Shown here: positions 1 through 6,698 of the stretch, piece after piece | How the letters are laid out: every line of letters starts with the position of its first letter | Numbering within the stretch: the first letter of the stretch is position 1 | DNA from: Spirochaetales bacterium | GTDB taxonomy: Bacteria > Spirochaetota > Spirochaetia > Sphaerochaetales > Sphaerochaetaceae | Length of the DNA: 8,210 bases | Direction of reading: 5' to 3' | Assembly: GCA_022784805.1 (NCBI GenBank) | Contig: JALFYG010000129.1 | Location: 1-8,210 of the forward strand | Position numbers and translations under genes: made by a program | Notes under the pieces: model-generated | Databases searched by the model: none | The model's input: only the letters and a program-made list of their open reading frames with translations | What the model was told of the DNA's origin: nothing

Positions 1-53
1 AATCGAGGTTTTTCACCACCCGGATGCAATTTAGGATTTTAAACTAAAAGAAC

Positions 54-69
54 GTTAATGTGTTAATGT
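54..69. repeat. 8-bp tandem repeat GTTAATGT x2
   Basis: Two perfect head-to-tail copies of GTTAATGT lie in the non-coding DNA upstream of the HU gene. The second copy runs into a DnaA-box-like 9-mer (67-75). Function is unknown. It could be a small operator-type repeat or chance. Confidence 0.5.
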
Positions 70-156
70 GCATTATGCGCGAGGCTTTTTTCTTCAAAAG
101 GTACGCAACTGAAGCGGGTTATGCACAGGTGATTGGTGAAAACTTTTTGTGGATTT
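67..156. promoter_or_regulatory. Cluster of DnaA-box-like 9-mers
   Basis: Three 9-mers resemble the DnaA box TTATNCACA. TTATGCACA at 119-127 (+) matches fully. TAATGCACA at 67-75 (minus strand) has one mismatch. AAATCCACA at 148-156 (minus strand) has two. They lie within 90 bp, in non-coding DNA just upstream of an HU gene. Short degenerate boxes occur by chance in AT-rich DNA, and there is no dnaA, dnaN or replication initiator gene in the window, so an origin is not claimed. The cluster could equally be a DnaA-responsive regulatory region. Confidence 0.25.
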
Positions 157-170
157 GCAACCAGCTTTTA

Positions 171-212
171 CAATTTGGAATTGGCTTTAGATAAAAGCAA
201 TTTGAAATTGGC
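171..212. repeat. Direct repeat pair, 15 bp, 27-bp period
   Basis: CAATTTGGAATTGGC (171-185) and CAATTTGAAATTGGC (198-212) differ at one base and are spaced 27 bp start to start. They sit about 40 bp upstream of the predicted -35 of the HU promoter. Spaced direct repeats of this length can be activator sites or iteron-like elements. Which one applies cannot be decided here. Confidence 0.6.
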
Positions 213-250
213 AAAGTCTTTCAAGAACAAGATTTGCTATGTTCCGTATG

Positions 251-279
251 TTAACTAAAAGAGACGTTTATGATATATT
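251..279 (+). promoter_or_regulatory. Candidate sigma-70-type promoter of the HU operon
   Basis: TTAACT at 251-256 (4 of 6 to TTGACA) is followed after 17 bp by TATATT at 274-279 (5 of 6 to TATAAT). Transcription would start close to 286, leaving a leader of about 20 nt before the HU ribosome binding site. A second -10-like hexamer, TATGAT (269-274), overlaps it but lacks a well-placed -35. Confidence 0.4.
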
Positions 280-306
280 TCTGTCTTGTCGCATCGGAGG
301 TCCATC

Positions 307-612
307 ATGACAGAGAAGCTTACAAAGGCAGATATCATTGAAAACATCAATTCAAGAACAGGGATATCAAGAAATGAGATCCATTCTGTCATCGATGAGT
401 TCTTTGAAGAGCTCAAGGATGGTCTTCGAGATGGCAAAACCATTGAGCTTCGTGGACTTGGAACCTTTGAAGTCAGAGTCAGAAAAGGCAAAGAGAAAGC
501 CAGGAATCCAAAGACAGGAGAAACTGTTTCTGTCGAGAACCATGGCGTTGCAGTCTTCAGAGCCGGAAAGGAATTGAAGGATTCCCTTTGGAGTTTGACA
601 ACAGAAGGATAG
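307..612 (+). CDS. HU/IHF-family DNA-binding protein
   Basis: This is a small histone-like protein of 101 aa that should bind and bend DNA as a dimer in the cytoplasm. Family hallmarks are an N-terminal helical part starting TEKLTKADI, the GLGTFEVR strand region (about residues 49-56), the DNA-binding arm with RNPKTGE (about 65-71) that carries the intercalating proline, and a C-terminal FRAGKELKDSLW helix. Most relatives have FRPGKELK, so the proline before GKELK is replaced by alanine. ATG 307 is chosen over an upstream in-frame TTG (286) because CGGAGG (295-300) sits 6 nt before it. A membrane-protein gene starts 30 bp after the stop with its own good RBS and no terminator between, so the three rightward genes are probably one transcript. 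HU assignment is firm. Whether this is the main chromosomal HU or an accessory copy is not known. Confidence 0.93.
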   Translation: MTEKLTKADIIENINSRTGISRNEIHSVIDEFFEELKDGLRDGKTIELRGLGTFEVRVRKGKEKARNPKTGETVSVENHGVAVFRAGKELKDSLWSLTTEG

Positions 613-642
613 AATGGCTAAAGTATTTTCTAGGGAGGATAT

Positions 643-2109
643 ATGTTAAAAGAATCCAATAAAGAGAGTGAAAATAAGAAGGAGTCCAGTCCCAATAAAT
701 CCGTAATGGGCAGTTTTGTTATTGCTCTTTTGTTAATCCTTGTTGCGATGGTTGGTTGGTGCACATATGAGAACATTCTGTTGGTAGAGAGAATAGCAGA
801 TAAGGTAAGACTCTCAACTGAATCAAGTGGGAACAGTCAATCTTTCGAAGAAATCAAAAAATCAATTGATTACCTGCAAAAATCTATCACTGAAATTAGG
901 GAAACAGAACTTACTGTCCCTGATACTGAAATTTCAATTTCTTCTTTAGATTTTTTTTGTATAAATCAGAAGGCTTCTGAACAATCTTTGGCTATGGCTC
1001 TAAGCGGAGAATATGGATTTGAAGAGACAGAAGCTTTGTTTATCAATTCTATGAATGTGAATCCAGACAATCTCAAAGCCTTTGGTTCGTATTGGTCATG
1101 GGTTGAAGAGAATTGCTATGATACTGTCAGAGTTTCCTTCTTTCTTAACATCATAGAATCTTCGATGTACAAGTGTTCCCCTGAAAATGTTTCCTTCTTG
1201 TCGAACCTTTATAATGAGGTTTCTGACAGTCTGCAAATACTGGTTGACAATGTGTCCGTTGCTCCTGAAGTGGAGTTACCTAAAGAAGCTGTAGAAACGA
1301 CTTATATGACTTCAGATTTGGAAGGATTTCGAAAGGCCTTCACTGAGTATCTGGAAATAGCTGGTGAATTTGACGAAGAACCAGATAATGTAAAAGAATT
1401 TATGCAGAAATATGAAAGTGCCTACATTGCTGTTTCCCGATACAAGCTTATTTCAGAACAGAATGAACTTCTTTCCTCTCTTTCTGATTCCATATTCATG
1501 ACAGCTTATCCATCTTCATTTGCAGAGTTCCTTTCCAATCTCCAAGAGATTTCCAATCTGAAGGAAAATGATGCCCTTGCAAAGAAAGCTTTCGCTGAAG
1601 CTGAAAGTATGGCTAACGGATGGAATACCAGATACAACAGCATTCTTGTGGAAAAGGTTGAGACTGATTACCTGTCAATTAAGAATGGAAAGGTCTCTGA
1701 TAAAGAAAAATTCAATGAGTTGTCGATGATTTACAGTTCTGAACTTGTTTCGCTATATAACCTCAATATTGTTGATACTCAAATAAGTGCAAAAATCAAT
1801 ATTCTTGGTCAGGCTATATCAAATACACTTACAGATCTTCAGAAGACAATGTACAAAGACTATCAGGTTGGGGCAGCTATGTTGATTAACAAAATCAAGA
1901 ATGAGATAGGAGACATCGAAAAGAAGAAGAAGCTGGAATACCTATATAAGGTTGGATATTTCAATATAGATCAGGATTTGCTTTTCCCTGAACTCAGGGA
2001 AGTTTTCTCCGCAATATTTGATAACGGATATGTGAAGAACAGCATCCTCTCTGAGGCTGAACTTCAGGTCAAGTATCCTGTTGATCGCATTGAACTGGGT
2101 GATTTATGA
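643..2109 (+). CDS. Single-pass membrane protein with helical extracytoplasmic domain, unknown function
   Basis: I do not recognise this 488-aa protein. A short, charged, Ser/Lys/Glu-rich N-terminus (1-20) is followed by one hydrophobic segment at about 22-41 (SFVIALLLILVAMVGW core). The positive residues before it suggest an N-in orientation with the remaining ~445 residues outside the cytoplasm. Residues about 43-90 look like a coiled coil. Residues about 115-150 (around ALFINSMNVNPDNLKAF) resemble a degenerate TPR helix pair, and the rest is predicted helical and acidic with no catalytic motif I can see. RBS AGGGAGG (632-638) lies 4 nt before ATG 643. Its last codons overlap the start of the next gene (ATGA at 2106-2109), implying translational coupling and a shared task. 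It could be a membrane anchor, scaffold, export partner or immunity/neutralising partner for the downstream nuclease-like protein. These roles are inference only. Confidence 0.85.
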   Translation: MLKESNKESENKKESSPNKSVMGSFVIALLLILVAMVGWCTYENILLVERIADKVRLSTESSGNSQSFEEIKKSIDYLQKSITEIRETELTVPDTEISISSLDFFCINQKASEQSLAMALSGEYGFEETEALFINSMNVNPDNLKAFGSYWSWVEENCYDTVRVSFFLNIIESSMYKCSPENVSFLSNLYNEVSDSLQILVDNVSVAPEVELPKEAVETTYMTSDLEGFRKAFTEYLEIAGEFDEEPDNVKEFMQKYESAYIAVSRYKLISEQNELLSSLSDSIFMTAYPSSFAEFLSNLQEISNLKENDALAKKAFAEAESMANGWNTRYNSILVEKVETDYLSIKNGKVSDKEKFNELSMIYSSELVSLYNLNIVDTQISAKINILGQAISNTLTDLQKTMYKDYQVGAAMLINKIKNEIGDIEKKKKLEYLYKVGYFNIDQDLLFPELREVFSAIFDNGYVKNSILSEAELQVKYPVDRIELGDL

Positions 2110-4154
2110 AAAGACTAATTGGAGTAATCCTACTCTTTGCGATTGTCTTCCCGGTTTTTGCGGTAAATTCAAATTCCTTGAATATCTTTGATTCCAACAA
2201 ACTGAATCGGCTTAAAGGTTTTGAAGTTGGTGAGAAATTGTCAGATATACAGTATGATCTTTTTGAAAACTCATCTTGGACAAGAGTCTCACCTCATGGT
2301 AGTGGTCCCCAGGGGTTGGATCATCTTTATCTTAAGTTCGATGATAAAGGAAATATCAAAGGTCTACTGATTGGAGAGAGTAAGTTCACAACCAAACCAG
2401 CTCCGCTGAAACTGAATCAAAATACTAAAGACGGAGTGCAAATGTCTGACGCTTGGATTAATAGTCCGAGTCGCTTAGGGGATAGGGCAAAACAATATGC
2501 TACTTTTGCCGAGGCTGATAAACTCGGAATAGTAGCCTTTGCTGAAGTGCCTGATGATGCTATAAATGTCATGCCTATTGATGGCAAAGGTTCTGTATAT
2601 TTTGAATCAAATGGTAAGTATTATTTTTATTCTCCAGATGAAGCAATGACGTCAGTGGCTGTTAGATCCCAAAAAGCCACAAACGCGTCTATGTACCTTG
2701 ATGCCGCTTCGAAAGGTAAAATTTCATATAGAAAAGAGCTGAGTTGGATAACTGTTGAAGATGGAAAACTATGGCAAACCATCTATAAACCAAAGGCAAA
2801 AGTTCTAGGTGATAAAGCAACCCAACTTGAAGATTTGCTTAGATTGGATACTAAAGGCTTCATTACTTTTAAGAAACCTTCCTCTACCGTTGATACCATT
2901 AAGGTTGGGGATGACCTAGTATTCTTCAAGGAAAATGGAAAGACCTTTTTTTATTCCTCGGATACTCTTTTTTACGACAAAGCAACAAGGGTAAAGACAG
3001 TCCAAAGCCAGATTAATTCTTTAAATATAGAAGTAAAGAACTCAAAAGAGGAAGAGTGGATTGATACTGCAAAGACAATGATAGATGCACAGCGGGCAGA
3101 AAAAATTATCAATTCACCAGAAGTGACGGACGGGCTTGCTAGAGCTTATGGTCTGGCTGATTCTTCTGTTCTAGGTAATCTCTCATATGCAGAAAAGGTC
3201 AATATGCTGGATAAAACGATGGATGTTTCAACATTGAAGAAACTTGCATCCTCTGGAGATAACCTCATCGAAATTGAAACACGGTTAGGAAAAAAACTGA
3301 GCGATGCAACAGCAGATGACCTTGCCAAAATCTATGAGGGAATAGAGATTGATGTCAACCTCAATTCCAAAAATATCCTGAATAAGGTGACGACTTTCAT
3401 GGCTGAACGCCCCTACAAGGCAGGTGGGGTGATTGTCGGAACAGTAGTTGGAATAAATGCTGCGTGGCAATACTTACAAACAGGAAAAATAGATGTTCAA
3501 AAACTGGCCGAAACTGGGATTGTAACCGCAGTGGGCTATTCAGTAAACATAGGAATGGACAGGGCAGCAGACCTTTTATCTATGAAGCTTGTCGCTAAGA
3601 TTGACGATCTTTCAGGTGCTGCAAAAGCTGCAAAGGCTGCGAAAGTAGCTGATGCTACTGGTGATGCCATCAAAACTGCGGATGTTGTGAGTGATGTGGG
3701 TGGAAGTGTTGCAAAAGCTACTCTTCCTGTTGTCGCCCAAGTCGGAGCTGAGGTTGCAACAGATTTGGCAATATATGCCGCCAGAATGGGCATTGAATAT
3801 GCAGCAGGAGCTGAAATTAGCAAGGAACAGGTTATAGATAGAATGGGAATTGCTGCAAAGTATTACAGCATGGCAGCAACAGCATCTGCAGGAATTGGAG
3901 CAGGAGTTGGTTTTGTTGTTGGTTCATTTATTCCGGATCCAGGTACAACAGTAGCTGGTACATTAACAGGTGCTAGACTTGGAACCCTAGTGCTATATAA
4001 TACGGCAGGAAACTGGTGGGCTGAGAAGAAAATTGATGAAGAGATTCATGAAATTGCCCTCGAGGAAGTAAACAACGCTCTAACCAGAAATGATTACGGA
4101 AGATTAGCACTTCTTGCGGAAGAAGAGTTTGACATCATGATGGCAGGAATATAA
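2106..4154 (+). CDS. Exported protein with N-terminal PD-(D/E)XK-like nuclease motifs and C-terminal glycine-zipper segments; putative toxin/effector
   Basis: This 682-aa protein begins with a Sec-type signal peptide (KR, hydrophobic core 4-17, likely cleavage after VFA at 19). Residues about 40-118 carry a motif order typical of restriction-endonuclease-fold toxin domains: helix glutamate E43, GLDHLY with D72, LLIGESKF with E91-x-K93, then VQMSDAWI (111-118). A later segment, YRKELSWITVEDGKLW (208-223), may belong to the same fold. Two similar Tyr/Phe-rich hairpins occur at about 163-177 and 272-286 (NGKYYFYS, NGKTFFYS). Hydrophobic Gly/Ala-rich stretches lie at 438-457 and 590-632, the latter a GxxxG-type zipper around a PDPGTT turn. 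An AAK triplet repeat is at 505-513. Toxin nuclease domains normally sit at the C-terminus, so this order is unusual. The start is within the stop of the upstream gene. No obvious immunity gene follows. The exported/nuclease reading is motif inference; the gene itself is certain. Confidence 0.85.
   Translation: MKRLIGVILLFAIVFPVFAVNSNSLNIFDSNKLNRLKGFEVGEKLSDIQYDLFENSSWTRVSPHGSGPQGLDHLYLKFDDKGNIKGLLIGESKFTTKPAPLKLNQNTKDGVQMSDAWINSPSRLGDRAKQYATFAEADKLGIVAFAEVPDDAINVMPIDGKGSVYFESNGKYYFYSPDEAMTSVAVRSQKATNASMYLDAASKGKISYRKELSWITVEDGKLWQTIYKPKAKVLGDKATQLEDLLRLDTKGFITFKKPSSTVDTIKVGDDLVFFKENGKTFFYSSDTLFYDKATRVKTVQSQINSLNIEVKNSKEEEWIDTAKTMIDAQRAEKIINSPEVTDGLARAYGLADSSVLGNLSYAEKVNMLDKTMDVSTLKKLASSGDNLIEIETRLGKKLSDATADDLAKIYEGIEIDVNLNSKNILNKVTTFMAERPYKAGGVIVGTVVGINAAWQYLQTGKIDVQKLAETGIVTAVGYSVNIGMDRAADLLSMKLVAKIDDLSGAAKAAKAAKVADATGDAIKTADVVSDVGGSVAKATLPVVAQVGAEVATDLAIYAARMGIEYAAGAEISKEQVIDRMGIAAKYYSMAATASAGIGAGVGFVVGSFIPDPGTTVAGTLTGARLGTLVLYNTAGNWWAEKKIDEEIHEIALEEVNNALTRNDYGRLALLAEEEFDIMMAGI
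3618..3644 (+). repeat. Three tandem 9-bp units coding Ala-Ala-Lys
   Basis: Three consecutive 9-base units of the form GCT GCN AAR encode AAK-AAK-AAK (residues 505-513 of the exported protein). They lie in an Ala-rich linker between the first hydrophobic region and the C-terminal glycine-zipper region. Such a unit can expand or contract by slippage without changing frame. Confidence 0.8.
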
Positions 4155-4199
4155 ATCTTTCTTCCCTATTTTTAAAATACGACAAATAGACAGACGTAA

Positions 4200-4241
4200 T
4201 GCGGAAGGCAATGGATAATCCCAAACGAGAAGCCTTCCGCA
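4200..4241. repeat. 10-bp perfect inverted repeat after the exported-protein gene
   Basis: TGCGGAAGGC (4200-4209) and GCCTTCCGCA (4232-4241) are perfect inverted copies separated by 22 bases. They lie 45 bp past the stop of the rightward operon, in convergent intergenic DNA. There is no T-run after either arm, so it is not a classical intrinsic terminator. It could be an RNA-stabilising hairpin or a protein site. Confidence 0.6.
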
Positions 4242-4345
4242 ATAAGACAAATTCAAGCTCCATGACGGCTAAGGATTGTTTTATCCCTTTAAAAAGGGGA
4301 AATGGACTTTCTCCCACATTATTAATAGATAAGTGTTTGTTTTAT

Positions 4346-4410
4346 GAATTTTTAAGAGATATCATCTCTAATTATAAAAATTCTTGATTATGTTGCATGC
4401 AAATTTTTAT
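4346..4410. repeat. Overlapping AT-rich inverted repeats with alternative pairing
   Basis: GAATTTTT (4346-4353) can pair with AAAAATTC (4376-4383), enclosing a 6-bp inner stem AGAGAT/ATCTCT (4355-4360, 4364-4369). The middle arm, ATAAAAATT (4374-4382), can instead pair with AATTTTTAT (4402-4410). The two outer pairings are mutually exclusive. Either could end transcription from one direction in this convergent gap, although no GC-rich stem is present. Confidence 0.4.
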
Positions 4411-4524
4411 AGATAATTAGATGATTTTCATTAAACAACATTTCAGATTGATAGCCTTTTGTTTTATAAGTAGAATACAAATTTGCGAAGAAGAAAGCAA
4501 ATATCTCTTTATACTTCTCTCCTT

Positions 4525-5511
4525 TTACCATTTATACTTTCCTTTCTTTGATTTATACCTGTTTCCATATGTTTTTTTCTTTTGATATGAATAATTATTT
4601 TGATAACCATAAAATGGTGTTCTTATTTGCTTGACTAATGTAAAAAGTTGAAGAGGAAAATTTTCCTTGATAGGTTGAAATTCTGGAAATGGATATTTCC
4701 CCCAATACTTTGATAATCGAAAGGAATACAAACAATCAACATGATTATCGCTTAACCCTACACAGTAAAGGCAACTTCTACATGCTTCTTTTGTTACTTT
4801 TCTTCCTGGCCTAGATTGTGGACAATCCTTTATCTCTAAATTTGGCATAGAGATTTGATAAGTTTTTTTCGTTTTGTTGAAATTAATTATTTTAGGAATA
4901 GCGAAAGGCAAATGAATCCAATTCATTCTAGTTATCTCTCTTAAGTGTAACCTCAATTCTTCTTTGGTCATGTCCTCATGAACAAACTCGCTGAGATCAA
5001 TCTCAATAACGGGTAAATTAGCCTCAATGATTTTATTCTTCTTGTTTTCATCTACAGCATGTGTAACATATATCTCAACAAGAAGAATGATGTTACCTTT
5101 CTTTAGTATTATATCTGGAATAAAGTCTGATATTTTCTTTTCCAGTTCTACTTCTTCAATTTGCCATTTACCCCCTTGAAAAAAATAAGCAATATAATTT
5201 CCTGCTTGAGAAGATAGCGATGGTAGCTCGATTTCCTTTTCCTCTAGGAAAATTTGTTCTGCCATAGCATGGATATTTGTCTGCTTAATATATTCCGGAT
5301 GGGAACATGGAGAATCTTGTTTGTGGGCAAAGTGAGGAGCTTTTCCTCCATTACCTTTTCTTGCAATCAGACTTTCTCCACAGATTGGACAAGTGCAGTT
5401 ACATGCTAAACCATTATGGGATTTATCAATCTGATTTATATGGATAGGTTCTCCATTTTCGTTTAGTGCGTATTCTTGAATCTCATTAGCTATATGTCTC
5501 TTTGCTTCCAC
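4525..5511 (-). CDS. CoiA-like protein (zinc-binding and nuclease-like domains)
   Basis: This 328-aa protein matches the pattern of the competence protein CoiA-like family. It has an N-terminal zinc-ribbon-like segment (C37, C39, C41-PI-C44, then KAPHFAHK with H60/H63 and C69) followed by a PD-(D/E)XK-like core: IPDIIL with D133, LLVEIYVTHAVD with E146, and K157/K158. A second cysteine group is at 244-260 (C244, C247, C250, C260), and the last ~30 residues are rich in Tyr, Lys and Gly and probably bind nucleic acid. Family members are known from competence (DNA processing after uptake) and from mobile elements. No other competence gene is in the window, so a mobile-element role is as likely. 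The GTG start at 5511 is supported by AGGAGAA (5518-5524) 6 nt upstream. It lies 93 bp downstream of a HTH gene on the same strand and may share its transcript. Confidence 0.82.
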   Translation of the reverse strand: MEAKRHIANEIQEYALNENGEPIHINQIDKSHNGLACNCTCPICGESLIARKGNGGKAPHFAHKQDSPCSHPEYIKQTNIHAMAEQIFLEEKEIELPSLSSQAGNYIAYFFQGGKWQIEEVELEKKISDFIPDIILKKGNIILLVEIYVTHAVDENKKNKIIEANLPVIEIDLSEFVHEDMTKEELRLHLREITRMNWIHLPFAIPKIINFNKTKKTYQISMPNLEIKDCPQSRPGRKVTKEACRSCLYCVGLSDNHVDCLYSFRLSKYWGKYPFPEFQPIKENFPLQLFTLVKQIRTPFYGYQNNYSYQKKKTYGNRYKSKKGKYKW

Positions 5512-5604
5512 TTAATATTCTCCTAATGTAATTCTTTGTTCCACGATAAAAACTTTCACAATTATGTATCCATCCCTTAAATAAAAGTCTGTAGCTTATA
5601 GCAA

Positions 5605-6447
5605 TTAGAACAAATTCTCATTCCAATCATCTGGAAGTCTCATAGCACCCGAACGATAATTTGATACAAGTTTTTCAACTTCTTTAACTTTTGGCCATGT
5701 ACCGACTACCGATGCTGAATTGGTTATATTTGAATTGCTTATCAACATAAGCTCTATCTTTTCTCTTTCCGCATCTGTAAGGACTTTTTCATGGATAAAT
5801 GCAGGAACATAATCAAAAAGTATCAAGTACCCTTTTTCAGCTTTTGATTTATTAATATCAATGACACATGGATTTTGATTAATTGAAACACCAATCTCTT
5901 TTGGAAGAGGTAAGTAATGGCCATTGTTATAATATCTTACAGGAGTAAATCCTCTTGTTGGGGGATCAGTGATTTCTGGTATTCTCCATTCTCCACCGAC
6001 TTTGATAGCATTTCTTAGCTTGCCTCTTCTAATCCACTGGCGGACGGTTACTTCCTCAATCTTAGAACGTATTGCAAACTGCTCAACTGTTAGTAATTTA
6101 ACAGGGTAGTTGATTAATCGAAATCTCTCGTCGATATCAAGAACAAGATTACCGTCTTCATCTTCCTGAATATCATTGATATGCCTAATATATAGGGATG
6201 CACTTTTGTTTGTCACTTCAAATGAATAGAACCATCCTTCAGGTGCATCGAATATGTTCCTCGATGAAATTTCTAGAATTATCTTATCCAAGAGCGAAAG
6301 CAAGGCATTATAGTATTGTAAAGTGTGCTGAGGATTGTTTCTCATTTCAGATACAATGTCTCCACTGGCATTATTTAAAGTCGCAATGATTGTCTGTTTC
6401 TTGTTTGGAAGGTTCTTCCAGACTTCTACTGATTCTTTGGAAAACAT
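5605..6447 (-). CDS. HTH-domain protein of unknown role (excisionase/MerR-type HTH in the middle)
   Basis: This 280-aa protein has a central winged-helix/HTH segment at about 117-158: KLLTVEQFAIRS, then VTVRQWIRRGKL and VGGEWRIP. That order is the usual signature of the excisionase-like HTH family, which binds DNA in regulators and recombination directionality factors. Excisionases are usually under 100 aa. Here the HTH is embedded between an N-terminal region of ~110 residues (helical, then a Trp/Phe-containing strand part GWFYSFEV) and a C-terminal region of ~120 residues, neither of which I recognise. ATG 6447 is supported by AGAGG (6456-6460) 8 nt upstream, and by a good promoter at 6470-6498 with an inverted repeat over the -10, which suggests autoregulation. 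The gene precedes the CoiA-like gene by 93 bp. It may be a regulator or antitoxin-like protein; evidence for either is lacking. Confidence 0.82.
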   Translation of the reverse strand: MFSKESVEVWKNLPNKKQTIIATLNNASGDIVSEMRNNPQHTLQYYNALLSLLDKIILEISSRNIFDAPEGWFYSFEVTNKSASLYIRHINDIQEDEDGNLVLDIDERFRLINYPVKLLTVEQFAIRSKIEEVTVRQWIRRGKLRNAIKVGGEWRIPEITDPPTRGFTPVRYYNNGHYLPLPKEIGVSINQNPCVIDINKSKAEKGYLILFDYVPAFIHEKVLTDAEREKIELMLISNSNITNSASVVGTWPKVKEVEKLVSNYRSGAMRLPDDWNENLF

Positions 6448-6467
6448 GCTAATTACCTCTTTTTTTT

Positions 6468-6482
6468 GTATTATAACAATAC
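6468..6482. promoter_or_regulatory. Inverted repeat GTATT-N5-AATAC over the -10, candidate operator
   Basis: The 15-bp sequence with arms GTATT (6468-6472) and AATAC (6478-6482) covers the whole -10 hexamer of the HTH gene promoter. A further GTATTG on the minus strand lies next to the -35 (about 6495-6500). Binding here would block polymerase, and the obvious candidate is the HTH protein itself. That link is inference. Confidence 0.4.
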
Positions 6483-6498
6483 ATTATTATAAAAGCAA
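6470..6498 (-). promoter_or_regulatory. Sigma-70-type promoter of the HTH gene
   Basis: Read on the minus strand, TTGCTT (6493-6498) and TATAAT (6470-6475) are separated by exactly 17 bp. Transcription would start near 6463, just upstream of the ribosome binding site. This is the clearest promoter in the window. Confidence 0.7.
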
Positions 6499-6633
6499 TA
6501 CATAAATCAATATAAATAATATTCTGATAAAGACGACGGTATTCAAAGACGAGTAATAGTTTATAGTGTATAATATATAATGGTGATTGTTTTGAAAAAA
6601 GTAGTGTTATAAACCCGAATTGAAGTGGGGAAA

Positions 6634-6687
6634 ATGCATGTTCAACAAAAACGAAATGAATTATTGGCTAGTATGAAACTAAAGTGA
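6634..6687 (+). CDS. Possible 17-aa leader peptide upstream of the GNAT-like gene
   Basis: ATG 6634 opens a 17-codon frame (MHVQQKRNELLASMKLK) ending in TGA at 6685-6687. A purine-rich GTGGGG lies 4 nt or so before the ATG. The stop overlaps the purine-rich ribosome binding site (GAAGAGG, 6686-6692) of the next gene, which would let translation of the leader affect initiation of the gene. No attenuator hairpin is apparent. An open frame of this size can easily be chance. Confidence 0.2.
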   Translation: MHVQQKRNELLASMKLK

Positions 6688-6698
6688 AGAGGCAGAAA

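Larger units (their letters stand above)
4155..4524. other. AT-rich convergent intergenic region, no convincing gene
   Basis: This 370-bp stretch separates two convergent transcription units. It holds the 10-bp inverted repeat at 4200-4241, a short CCCTTT/AAAGGG hairpin near 4284-4297, nested AT-rich hairpins at 4346-4410 and a 6-bp inverted repeat ATTTGC/GCAAAT (4481-4486, 4497-4502) just past the stop of the leftward CoiA-like gene. A 62-codon rightward open frame (4199-4387) lacks a ribosome binding site and overlaps these structures. I do not call it a gene. Confidence 0.5.

Noticed and set aside
1..10. AATCGAGGTT at the window start is repeated inverted at 7882-7891 (AACCTCGATT).
   Set aside because: Ten bases only, flanks do not match, and pairs of this length are expected by chance in 8 kb.
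286..306. Longer HU start at TTG 286.
   Set aside because: The CGGAGG ribosome binding site lies inside this extension and is placed correctly for ATG 307; the extra residues do not fit the HU family.
3536..3823. Minus-strand Ala/Ser/Thr-rich frame inside the exported-protein gene.
   Set aside because: Low-complexity shadow of the Ala-rich coding region on the plus strand.
4199..4387. 62-codon rightward open frame in the convergent gap.
   Set aside because: No Shine-Dalgarno sequence, overlaps inverted repeats, and no recognisable domain.
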